NCBI GenBank assembly: GCA_031769625.1
Contig: JAUIMM010000213.1
Span: 2,114,501-2,178,500, forward strand
Direction of reading: 5' to 3'
DNA from: Taudactylus pleione
Lineage: Eukaryota > Chordata > Amphibia > Anura > Myobatrachidae
DNA: 64,000 nucleotides
In this document: one piece after another, positions 52,649-62,379 of the stretch
How positions within the stretch are numbered: the stretch's first letter is position 1
Layout of the letters: the number at the start of each line of letters is the position of its first letter
Notes under the pieces: model-generated
Told to the model about the DNA's origin: nothing
The model's database searches: none
The model's input: the letters and a program-made list of their open reading frames with translations, nothing else
Position numbers and translations under genes: made by a program

Positions 52649-53275
52649 GGGGGTCATTCAGACCCGTTTGCGAGTGCAGGACGCTCGTAAGCGGGTCGAT
52701 GTTTCCCCAATGCGCATGTGCACGACGGAGGGAGCTCCGTCGTGCGCATGCGCGAGACCCGAATAACGACGGCCAAGCCGTCGTTATGGGTCTCGCACTA
52801 AAGGGGGCGTGCTGTCGATGGTGACTGACAGCACACCCCCTTTAGAGGGCGTGCCGGGGGCGTGGTTGCCAGACGGAGGCGTTCCCATGGGAACGCCTAC
52901 CGTCTGAGTCCAGCCCCACTGACATCACTAGTGATGTCAGTGGGAGTGATTTTGGCTCTGATATAGCCAAAATCACTCCAGGGCTTGCGGCAACGAGACC
53001 CTACCACAAGGGTCTCGTCGCAAGCCCGATGGTCGCGATGGTCTTGAATATGATGTAACAGTCGATCTGGCAATGCGATCTGGCAAGCATACGCGAGCGG
53101 GCAAAAATATGATCGCGATGGTCAATACCATCGCGATCATATTTTTGGCCGCTCGCGTATGCGGGTGGTCACCCACAGCTATGCGAGCGGCCAGGAGGCC
53201 GCTCCATTTTAAGGTAGGAGGGCACTGATTCAGAACGAGCGCTCTGGTCAGAGCGTCCGGCTCTGAATCAGGCCC
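52649..53275. mobile_element. GGCCTGATTCAG-family MITE rich in palindromes, TCA duplication (627 bp)
   Basis: It starts GGGGTCATTCAGACCCG, ends GGCTCTGAATCAGGCCC, and is flanked by TCA at 52646-52648 and 53276-53278. The interior is a succession of perfect palindromes, for example around GACGGAGGGAGCTCCGTC, GACATCACTAGTGATGTC and GATCGCGATGGTC. Shares modules with 4354 and 38665. Confidence 0.88.
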
Positions 53276-53357
53276 TCAGTACACTGTAATCTGGTTATTA
53301 CTATTAGATCACAACTGCAACAGTTTGGCTACATTTGTATAATTTGGAGTGCCTCAA

Positions 53358-53675
53358 GCCGGCCATACACGGTGCGATATGCACCGTGTGACATGACGGG
53401 GGATCCGATGTCCGACATATCAGGTGGTCCCCACACATGGTGCGATCGGGTGGTCGACAGCCCAATATACTGGCTTCTCCCACCCATATAGCGCTGCATG
53501 GGATCGCACATCGCATTGCCAGATCGACTGAACCTGCAGTAAGATCTGGGGGTGCGATGTACGACCCCACAGGTGCGCGCTCTGTCCGATATCATGCCCA
53601 TACACGGTGCGATATAGCAGCCAAATCGTATCAATCTGTCGGATCGGCTGATTTATCGCGCTGTGTATGGGCAGC
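53358..53675. mobile_element. GCCGGCCATACAC-type MITE at a TTAA-like site (318 bp)
   Basis: The ends GCCGGCCATACACGGTG and GCTGTGTATGGGCAGC are inverted repeats, flanked by TCAA and TTTA (both one change from TTAA). Internal GCGATATGCACCGTG and CCATACACGGTGCGATAT repeats occur. Related in layout to 7638 and 22789. Confidence 0.6.
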
Positions 53676-53877
53676 TTTAGACTTGGTCGAACGTGGCTAG
53701 TGGCCAACCTCCCTCATTATCCACTCACAACTCGCACCAGAATTGAGTGTCTGCCAGTTATTTCCCTCTAAACAATTAAAGTTGTGCCTTTTAGGTAGCC
53801 ATCTTGGGCCATTTCAAATTGACAGACCCTTTCTGTACTTTTGTCATGTCAAAACGCTTGCTCCTTTCCGAGTTCCA

Positions 53878-54053
53878 GGGGTAAATTTACTAAAGTGAGA
53901 ATTTTTAGAAGTGAGTTTGCCCATAGCAACCAATCAGATTCTAGCTATTATCTTCTAGAAGGTGCTAGTTAAATATTAAGTAGATTGGTTGCTATGGGCA
54001 ACTTCTCTTTTAAAACTCACTTCTAAAAACTCTCAGTTCAGTAAATTTACCCC
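53878..54053. mobile_element. MITE of the GGGGTAAATTTACTAA family, CCA duplication (176 bp)
   Basis: The ends GGGGTAAATTTACTAAAGTG and TCAGTAAATTTACCCC are inverted and flanked by CCA at 53875-53877 and 54054-54056. The arms also carry mirrored TTGCCCATAGCAACCAATC and GATTGGTTGCTATGGGCAA, so CCAAT boxes occur on both strands. Confidence 0.88.
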
Positions 54054-54056
54054 CCA

Positions 54057-55709
54057 GACTCACTTGGCGAAGGGAATTTGTAAGTAAAACTTGTAGTCGG
54101 GTCACCAAGGAAAAAAGTTGTGCATCACATAAAGACACACAGACTAACATAAAGAGCAAGTTGCTTGCAAAATAGGCTTCAACGTTTTAATTAATGTGCA
54201 TTTCTGAATGAGATAAATAATTAATAAAGCATTAAGCTAGCAAGGATTTGTATGCCTCCTTAGAAATCTGAAATATTTAACTTTTAATTTCCCCAAATTC
54301 CACCTCCTGATGCAACCACCTAACAAACAAAATTAGTTGGAATAAATGTTTATATTTAACAGTATCAAGCACCAAAAAGGAATAATGCTGTGGGTTTTAT
54401 GAACAGAGCAGATGTCTGGTCCAATGGATATCCCTGTGTTATATTCTAACCTGTTGTGAAGCTGTAATATAAGTCTCCATGTTACATGCATAGGTGTGTA
54501 CCATTATAAATATGGACCAAGTTATTGTATTCTTCACCCTTGCAGCTCCAATTTGCCTCAATGCCAAATGTGCTTACTGGTACATGGTTACCCTCAGGTC
54601 TTGTGCACAAATCAGATATGTTTCTATATAAAAAAGACAGGGAAATAAATTACTTGACATACTTGAAATATATTTTAGACTCTGAGAAGTACACATGTCA
54701 TGGTAACCTAAGGAAAACCACTGAGGACTTGCAATGCAAAGAATAATGGACTGAACCATTTGCAACAGAATAAAAGCCAAAGCCAGAGAGTATCAGCCAA
54801 TGTCAAGGAGAAGTCCAAGGGGAGTAATCAGTCAATGGTAGTGACAAACACAGGAGCCAGGAGGAATAAGAGTTGCTGTATCAGAGTCTCAGACACAATA
54901 ATAAGTCTTTTAGGGCCTGAGATACTTGCAGAAGTAGATCAGTGATGACACAAATTCTGTCATATCTGTGTATGAACTGGGAATCTGCACTGAGCTTGCT
55001 AGGGGACTTAGATTTCCTCCTCAAGTTTCACAGCGCATGTTCAGAATTTAGATAGATTTTCTCATAATCATGACAGGCTGTAGTTAAGAACCTCTGCAAT
55101 TTCAACAAACTGTTTTACCTCTATTCATATGAAGGCTAGAACTATACCTCAAACCAACTCTATTCTCTGAGAGGTAGAAAAAAGACTCCAATTTGCATAG
55201 TGCTACGGCCTTCCTTGTACATCCTCAATATTCTAAATCACTGTAAACTAGTTCTGTAATGCCCAGAGACAAGGACTCAATAAGTGAAATAAATAGCAAT
55301 GTTTAACAGCAGCAGTGTTGCTGTTGATTTCCCAGGATGAATTGTTATTGATGAATGCTTCCTTGACAGACAAAGAGATGGAGGCTGCCATAAAGGATAA
55401 TAACCCAGCCCGGTCTAGAATTATTCACTTTGCTAGGGGCACTCTTGCTTATGAATTTAAATGACATATTTAATTAAAACTTAACTTAAATTAAAAGATT
55501 ATATGTAAGTAGAGGTTGTATAAAAATAAAGTTAATTAAATACCATTCATCTTGTTTTTTATATTCCAAAGGAATTAGTCATATTTTAACAATTAACGCA
55601 AAAATATAAGTCTAAGAATTTTATTGACACTAATTAAAGAATAATGTCTTATGTCAAAAAATTATTAAGCCGAATATGATTTGTCTGTCGCGGATGAATA
55701 AAATGGCTA
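54057..55709. other. No recognisable gene or repeat
   Basis: About 1.65 kb of AT-rich DNA with no conserved frame or bounded repeat seen. Confidence 0.5.
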
Positions 55710-55717
55710 TTCTGGAC

Positions 55718-56074
55718 TAGGGATGTGCGCCGACCCCCGTGTTTTGGTTTTGGATCTGTATCTCCTTCAAGGTTTTGGATCTGGATTTGGTTTTGCAAAC
55801 CACCCTCAAGTGTTTTGGTTTTGGTTTTGGATCTGGATATTTTAAATAAAAAATAGATAAAAAAGTTTTAAAAACGGCTAAAATCATGTAATTTATGTAA
55901 TCCAAAACCCGAAATTTTGATTTAAAATCCGAATTCCGAAAAGCAAAAAGATTAGAACTGCGACCCGGATTTACCCAGATCTCCTCAGGAGATTAGAACC
56001 GCGACTCGGATTTACCCGGATTAATGAAATTCAGGTGGATTCGGATTTCTGGAGAACCGAACCGCACATCTCTA
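55718..56074. mobile_element. hAT-type MITE, 8-bp duplication (357 bp); deletion derivative of the large hAT
   Basis: TTCTGGAC (55710-55717) and TTCTGGAA (56075-56082) flank a segment beginning TAGGGATGTGCGCCGACC and ending AACCGCACATCTCTA. The left side has GTGTTTTGGTTTTGGATCTG and the right side AATCCGAATTCCG and GGATTTCTGG, the same asymmetric pair of ends as the 3.2-kb hAT at 30035. It therefore looks like that family with the interior deleted. Confidence 0.8.
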
Positions 56075-56306
56075 TTCTGGAACTAACTGGCATATTTCAA
56101 AAGGGAACATAATAATACTTAATTCCTATATTTGGAGCTCCAATAAACTACTACGATAACATAGATTGTACATATGTATTCACATAGATCTTATTCTCCC
56201 CTGTCTATACACACATCAATGGTCCTATAACAGAGCACAAAAATAAAAAAAAGAATCTGTCTGTAAACTTGACAATATCAATACATAAGTATAAGAGGGG
56301 TACACA

Positions 56307-56309
<3 letters not shown>

Positions 56310-56352
<43 letters not shown>

Positions 56353-56628
56353 CAGTATATATGCAGCAATGGGCGGCACTCCCGGCGACTTCACAAAACA
56401 CACAAACGCTCATAATATTAAATCTATATTAAATATGTAAATTAAAAGGATTTAATATCACAAGCGTTGGTGTGTTTTGTGAAGTTGCCGGGAGTGCCGC
56501 CCATTGCTGCATATATTTTTTTCCTTCCCAACACAGGGATAGGTAATTTAGGAAGGCACCAGGCGCTCATTATATCTTTAGCCCTTTGGAGTGCCGGCCG
56601 TAATTACTGTGTACATATATATATATAT
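56310..56628. repeat. (AT)n plus Penelope-like fold-back and second terminus
   Basis: After an AT tract (56310-56345), arms at about 56358-56429 and 56448-56517 are inverted copies: GCAGCAATGGGCGGCACTCC on the left and GGAGTGCCGCCCATTGCTGC on the right. A further terminus, TTGGAGTGCCGGCCGTAATT and then ACTGTGTAC, runs into another AT tract at about 56613-56630. No frame is present. Confidence 0.7.
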
Positions 56629-56826
56629 ATGTATATGTCCAATCTTCACCAAAACGTCGGTGATAACTTTTAACTTGTCGGAAAGATATTTTAAAGAATT
56701 GAAAGACTGGTGAGTGCACCCCTACACGCTATTATGTTATTGGATTATGGATTATTCCCCAGCCAATTTTTTTTGCAGCACCCCAGCATGATGGCTGTTC
56801 AAAACTGCGTGCACACTCTCTAGGAA

Positions 56827-56864
<38 letters not shown>

Positions 56865-56898
56865 TATATATATCTTATATTTATATATATATATATAT
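56629..56898. other. Spacer with AT tracts
   Basis: 56829-56898 is largely AT dinucleotide, into which the second large hAT copy is inserted. 56640-56820 has no assigned feature. Confidence 0.5.
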
Positions 56899-57189
56899 TA
56901 GGGGTGAGCGGGTTCAGATTTCTGAAATCCCAACCCTCCCCGAGCCCCACCGATACGAGGCCGATCCGAGTCAGGCTCGACTTTTCCCACCTGACTCGGA
57001 TCTGAAATCGAGGCAAAACGTCATCATCCCGCCTTCCGGGTCTCGCGGGTTTTGGATTCTATATAACGTATCCGCGTCGGCGCCATTTTCTCACTCGGCT
57101 GTGGACAGTGAAGAGGGAGGGTGGGAGTTAGGGCTGGCTGGGCTGTGTAGTGTAGTGTAGTGCAGTGTAGTATTGTGCTGTGCTGCGCT

Positions 57190-57430
57190 GTCCATAGGGG
57201 CTGTGTCCACTCCTCCAAAGTCCATAGGGGCTGGCTGTGTTGTGCTGTGCTGCTGTTGTCCATAGGGGCTGTGTCCACTCCTCCAAAGTCCATAGGGGCT
57301 GGATGTGTTGTGCTGTGCTGCTGTTGTCCATAGGGGCTGTGTCCACTCCTCCAAAGTCCATAGGGGCTGGCTGGGGTGTGTTGTGCAGTCAGTTGTCCAT
57401 AGGGGCTGTGTCCACTCCAAAGTCCTGTGC
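57190..57430. repeat. ~68-bp tandem repeat in the hAT element
   Basis: About four units of GTCCATAGGGGCTGTGTCCA with CTCCAAAGTCCATAGGGG and GTGTTGTGCTGTGCTGCTGT. The corresponding segment in the first copy (32810-32960) has fewer and less regular units. Confidence 0.8.
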
Positions 57431-57529
57431 AGTGTCCCAGTCCTAAAGGGATGCTGTAGTGTTGTCCAGGGGGTGCTCTGTCCATCAGGGGTGCTCCCTC
57501 CAAGTGCAAAAAAAAAATAAAAAATTCTG

Positions 57530-59830
57530 TGTTTGTGAATTGTGTGTGCAGTAGCCGCACGTGCATCATCAAAGTAGCGTCAAGCGTGCACCTGTGTCAT
57601 AAGTAAAGGGCCGGCTGGCTCATCCGTTAAAGGGTGCTGTAACCCCCAAAGTGCACTCCAAATAATATTTTTTTTTTCTGTGTTTGTGAATTGTTTGCGC
57701 AGTAGCCGCACTTGCATCTACAAAGTAGTGCCAAGCGTGCACCTGTGTCATAAGTAAAGGGCCTGCTGGCTTGTCCGTTAAAGGGTGCTGTAACCCCCAA
57801 AGTGCACTCCAAAAAATATAATTTTTTTTCTGTGTTTGTGAATTGTGTGCACTGTACGTGCATCCTCAAAGCAGCAGTGCCAAGCGTGCGTCTCTCTGTT
57901 AAAGGGTGGTGTAACCCCCAAAGTGCGCTCCAACAAAAATAAAATAATCTTCTTTTTTTCTGTGTTTGTGTATGAAATGTATGCTCAGTGGCCGCACCTG
58001 CATCCTCAAAGCAGCAGCACTAAGCGTGCGTCTGTATGTTAAAGGGTGGTGTAACCCCCAAAGTGCACTCCACAAAAAATAAACAATTCTTTTTTTTCTG
58101 TCTTTGTGAATTGTGTGCACAGTAGCCGCACATGCATCAACAAAGTTGCCTCAAGCGTGCACCTGTGTCATAAGTAAAGGGCCGGCTGGCTTGACCATTA
58201 AAGGGTACTGTAACCCCCAAAGTGCACTCCAACCAAAATAAAAAAAATAATTTTCTGTGTTTGTGAATTGTGTGCACTGTGGCCGCACAGTTATCAACAA
58301 AGTAGCGCCAAGCGTGCGCCTGTGTCATACGTAAAGGGCCGGCTGGCTTGACCGTTAAAGGGTGGTGTAACCCCCAAAGCGCACTCCAAACAAAATAAAA
58401 AATAATTTACTGTGTTTGTGAATTGTGTGTTCTGTGACCGCACGTGCATCAACAAAGTAGCGCCAAGCATGCGCCTGTGTCATAAGTAAAGGGCCGGCTG
58501 GCTCGTCTGTTAAAGGGTGGTGTAACCCCCAAAGTGCACTCCAAACAAAATAAAAAAATATTTGTGAATTGTGTGCACTGTGGCTGCACGTGCATCAACA
58601 AAGGAGCAGCACCAAGCGTGCGCCTGTGTCCCATATGTCTGCTAAAGGGTGGTGTAACCCCCAAAGTGCACTCCACAAAAAATAAACAATTCTTTTTTTT
58701 CTGTGTTTGTGTGCGAAATGTATGTGCAGTAGCCGCACGTGCATCAACACAGCAGCAGCGCCAAGCGTGCGCATGTGTCATAAGTCAAGGGCCGGTTTGG
58801 ACATCTGGTCCGGACTGAAGGACGTGACAACAATTTCTGACATGTCTACTGTCACTGCATATGATACTGTCACCACTGACAGAATGGTGGAGGAATTATT
58901 TTCTGTGTTTGTGAATTGTGTGCACTGTGGCTGCACGTGCATCAACAAAGGAGCAGCGCCAAGCGTGCGCCTGTGTCATAAGTAAAGGGCCGGCTGGCTT
59001 GTCCGTTAAAGGGTGCTCTAACCCCCAAAGTGCACTCCAAAAAAATAAAAAATTCTTCTTTTCTTTCTGTCTTTGTGAATTGAGTGGGCTGTAGCCGCAC
59101 CTGTATCCTCAAAGCAGCAGCGACAAGCGTGCGTCTGTCTGTTAAAGGGTGGTGTAACCCCCAAAGTGCACTCCAACCAAAATAAAATAATCTTCTTTGT
59201 TTCTGTGCTTGTGTGTGAAATGTATGCGCAGTAGCCGCACCTGCATCCTCAAAGCAGCAGCGACAAGCGTGCATCTGTCTGTTAAAGGGTGGTGTAATCC
59301 CCAAAGAGTGCTCCACAAAAAATAAAAAATTCTCTTTTATTTTCTGTCTTTGTGAATTGTGTGGGCTGTAGCCGCATCTGCATCCTCAAAGCAGCAGCGA
59401 CAAGCGTGTGTCTGTCTGTTAAAGGGTGGTGTAACCCCCAAAGTGCGCTCCACAAAAAATAAAAAATTCTTCTTTTTTTTTCTGTCTTTGTGAATTGTGT
59501 GGGCTGTAGCTGCACCCGCATCCTCAAAGCAGCAGCGACAAGCGTGCGTCTGTCTGTTAAAGGGTGGTGTAACCCCCAAAGTGCACTCCAACAAAAATAA
59601 AACATTTTCTTCTGTGTTTGTGAATTGTGTGCACAGTACGTGCATCAGCAAAGGAGCAGCGCCAAGCGTGCGCCTGTATCCCATAAGTCTGTTAAAGGGT
59701 GGTGTAACCCCCAAAGTGCACTCCACAAAAAATAAACAATTCCTTTTTTTTCTGTGTTTGTGTGCGAAATGTATGCGCAGTAGCCGCACGTGCATCAACA
59801 CAGCAGCAGCGCCAAGCATGCGCCTGTGTC
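57530..59830. repeat. Tandem array inside the second hAT copy, about 14 units
   Basis: GTAACCCCCAAAGTGCACTC recurs about 14 times between 57640 and 59705, at spacings of roughly 120-170 bp, with companion blocks GCGCCAAGCGTGCGCCTGTG, AAGTAAAGGGCCGGCTGG and TCTGTGTTTGTGAATTGTGT. At least two unit subtypes alternate (CAAAGTAGCGCCAAGCG and AAAGCAGCAGCGACAAGCG). The array is longer than in the first copy. Open frames across it are repeat artefacts. Confidence 0.9.
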
Positions 59831-60210
59831 ATAAGTCAAGGGCCGGTTTGGACATCTGGTCCAGACTGAAGAACGTGCCAACAATTTCTGACGAGTCTAC
59901 TGTCACTGCATATGATACTATCACCATTGACAGAATGGTGGAGGATTACATCGGTGACAGCATCCAAGTAGGCATGTCAGACAGTCCGTACCTGTACTGG
60001 CAGGAAAAAGAGGCAATTTGGAGGCCACTGTACAAACTGGCTCTATTTTACCTGAGTTGCCCCCCCTCCAGTGTGTACTCCGAAAGAGTGTTTAGTGCAG
60101 CCGGGAACCTTGTCAGTGAAAGGCGTAGGAGGTTGCTTCCAAAAAATGTGGAGAAGATGATGTTCATAAAAATGAATTATCAACTCTTCCAGGGAGACCA
60201 GCCCCCATAA
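59830..60210 (+). pseudogene. hAT transposase C-terminal dimerisation domain remnant, open to its stop
   Basis: The frame runs from GLDIWSRLKNVPTISDESTV through MVEDYIGDSIQVGMSDSPYL and PPSSVYSERVFSAAGNLVSE to NYQLFQGDQPP and a stop at 60210. SVYSERVFSAAG and the following Arg/Leu-rich segment are the hATC dimerisation core. Only about 125 residues of a transposase that is usually 600 or more remain; BED finger and catalytic residues are absent, replaced by the tandem array. A related tail, GLDIWSGLKDVTTISDMSTV, appears in the array at about 58795-58890, suggesting a partial duplication. Alone it cannot transpose DNA; domestication is not indicated. Confidence 0.85.
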
Positions 60211-60861
60211 CGTATAGAGGGACCTGTGGTGGTGGATTCCAGCAGGGATGAATTAATACTCTGTGAGGATGAGGATGTACACAACACTGAAGAGGGTGAG
60301 GAATTGGTGGATGAGGAGGATTAGGACGACATCTTGCCTCCGTTGAGCCAGTTTGTGCAGGGACAGATTAATTGCCAGCTTTGGCTGAACCAATCATTTC
60401 AGCCAAAGTCGTCTGGCAGACCCTGGCGCTGAAATGATTGGTTTGTTAAAGTGTGCATGTCCTGTTTATACAACATAAGGGTGGGTGGGAGGGCCCAAGG
60501 ACAATTCCAACTTGCACCTCTTTTTTGTCTTTGCATTATGTACTGTTTGGTGCCTAGTTTTTGAAACTGTCATCCTGTTTGCCACTGCAGTGTCACTCCT
60601 AGATGGGCCACGTGTTTGTGCCGCCCACTCGTGTCGCTTAGCTACCTTGGTGCAACCTTTTGATCATAAAAACACTATTGTGAGGTGTTTAGAATAGACT
60701 GGAAATGAGTGGAAATAAAGTTTTTTGGTCTTAATAATAGCATAGGAGCAGAAAAACCAACAAATTCTGTGATTTTAGCTAGTTGTTTTTATGTTTTTTT
60801 TTTCAAAAAAATACAGATCCAAAACACAAAACCCAGAACCCAAAACACGGAAGGGTGGTCT

Positions 60862-61059
60862 AATAGATCTAATAGATCCATTCTATTTAAACCTGATACT
60901 GAATTCAGAGCACTTCTTCTGGATAGTTCTTTTCCCTAAATGCTTCCACCAAGACAGTAGCCCGTTCCTCATAGATCTTTACCGTTGAACAATTGCGGCG
61001 GATTCAGTTGAATAATTGCAAGTTTTTTCAGAAATAAACATTAAAAAAAATATATCAAT
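60862..61059. other. No recognisable feature
   Basis: AT-rich junction between the truncated hAT end and the PLE fragment. Confidence 0.45.
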
Positions 61060-61430
61060 GAAGGTTGTCATTTTTTGGACCTACCCTCAAAAATAACTGG
61101 GTGTTATAAATGCGGCCATACTCACTGCATTATGTGTAACTTTATTAGACATAGAACCTTGGCTTTTATGGCTAAAGATTCGGATAGAAAATTCCCCATT
61201 AAATCATTTATTAACTGCAATAGCATATATATTATTTACTTGCTTGAATGTTCATGCAAGTTACAATATATTGGACGCACAACAAGATCTCTCAAGATCA
61301 GGTTTTGAGAACATAGGAGGAATATTTGAAATGGGTATGAGAAACATAGCTTTTCAAGACATTTTAGTCTGGTTCATGACAAAAATCCTGAGGGTTTAAG
61401 TATTGTAGGTATTCGGGGGAATTCAGTTGT
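61060..61430 (+). pseudogene. Second Penelope-like fragment: zinc cluster and GIY-YIG endonuclease
   Basis: 61075-61308 reads LPSKITGCYKCGHTHCIMC (cysteine cluster like that of the PLE at 46404), then SIYIIYLLECSCKLQYIGRTTRSLKIRF, which is the GIY-YIG core (IIY...YIGRT). A stop interrupts just after KIRF, and the frame goes on with EHRRNI, HSFSRHFSLVHDKNPEGLSI and VGI. The RT part and the 3' end are missing. It is a different PLE lineage from the 46404 copy: the linker and signature residues differ (QYIGRTT against GYVGKTD). Confidence 0.85.
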
Positions 61431-61867
61431 GTTATCAAGGTGTTTTTACCCGTGATAAACATGTGTTTAGGTGTGATAAAATTTAGTTACTATTCAATTG
61501 GACATTTTTTGGTCGTGATAATTGTGATTTATCACGCCTACATTTCAGCCTATCTGTAACATGGCCATGACTATTCAATTGTTGTAAATTAGGCATGATA
61601 AAAAATATTGGTCGACTTATTTTTCACTTTATCACCTGTCAGTCTTCAACACCCCTAGAGGGTGTGAGTTTTGAATAAAAAGTATTTTAATATTAGAATT
61701 TTATTAAAAATGATCTATTATGCTATTTTTGAAGGTTGAATATCATTGAGTTAATCAAATATTTCAATAAAATAACTTTTTGTAGGGACAAATTACAGGG
61801 AAAAAATAAGCCGTGTGGGGAGTGGGAAGGTGATCAGGATGTAGCCGATGGGTTGGCTATGAAATAC
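61431..61867. other. Unclassified AT-rich segment, possible MITE
   Basis: GGGGGAATTCAGTTGTGTTA at 61420 and repeated GTGATAAA/TTTATCAC words with CTATTCAATTG (61485 and 61570) suggest a diverged fold-back element, but its ends could not be fixed. Confidence 0.35.
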
Positions 61868-62370
61868 AGTGCCCCCAGTAGTGGTCCCCCCTATGTAATG
61901 CCCCTTATAGAGTGCCACCTGTAGAGATCCTCCATATGCAGTGCCCCCATTAGTGCCCCTTATAGAGTGCCCCCATTAGTGCCCCTTATAGAGTGCCCCC
62001 AGAAGTGGATCTTATAGAGTGCCCCCAGTAGTGTTCCCCATATGCAGTGCCCCTTTATACATTTCCCCAGGTAGTGGTCCCCCCTATGCAGTGACCCTTA
62101 TGCCCCAAATAATGGTCCCCCATGCAATACCCCTTATAGATTGCCCCATTAGAGGTCTTCCCTATGCAGTACCCCTTATAGAGTGCCCTCGTTAGTAGTC
62201 CCAGTAGTGTTCCCCCCTATGTCACTTATAAGTGTCCCCTGTGTAGGTCCTCCCTGTGCAGTGCCCCCATAGTGCCCGAGTGCCCCCAGTAGTGTTTCTG
62301 CCCCTTATAGTGCCTCAATTTATGTCCTCCTTATGAAGTCCCCCCAATAGTGTCCCCCATATGTATTGTC
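61868..62370 (+). repeat. Irregular minisatellite of GTGCCCCTTATAGAGTGCCC-type units
   Basis: Units combining AGTGCCCCTTATAGAG, CCCCCAGTAGTGTTCCCC and CCTATGCAGTGCCCC recur about 20 times with variable length (roughly 20-45 bp). Moderately diverged. The array borders the copia fragment. Confidence 0.85.
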
Positions 62371-62379
62371 CCTCATAGC

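Larger units (their letters stand above)
56899..60861 (+). mobile_element. Second large hAT copy, opposite orientation, right end truncated
   Basis: It starts TAGGGGTGAGCGGGTTCAG with the TTTCTGAAATCCC hairpin, the mirror of the right end of 30035-33225. It then has the same order: GGCGCCATTTTCTCACTCGG, tandem CTCCAAAGTCCATAGGGGCT units (57190-57420), the long array (57530-59830), the hATC frame, the AACCAATCATTTCAG hairpin (60389-60446) and AAAACACGGAAGGGTGG. Similarity stops at about 60861, just before where the other terminus should lie, so that end is lost. The left end lies in an AT tract, which hides any duplication. Confidence 0.85.

Noticed and set aside
57530..59830. CRISPR-like array (regular repeats of about 20-40 bp with spacers)
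   Set aside because: The intervening sequences are themselves repeated in each unit, there are no cas genes, and the array lies inside a eukaryotic hAT element.
59497..59830. N-terminal half of the 237-codon frame as part of the hAT transposase
   Set aside because: This part is the tandem array read in frame (MWAVAAPASSKQQRQACVCL recurs at other units); only the downstream hATC part is family-like.
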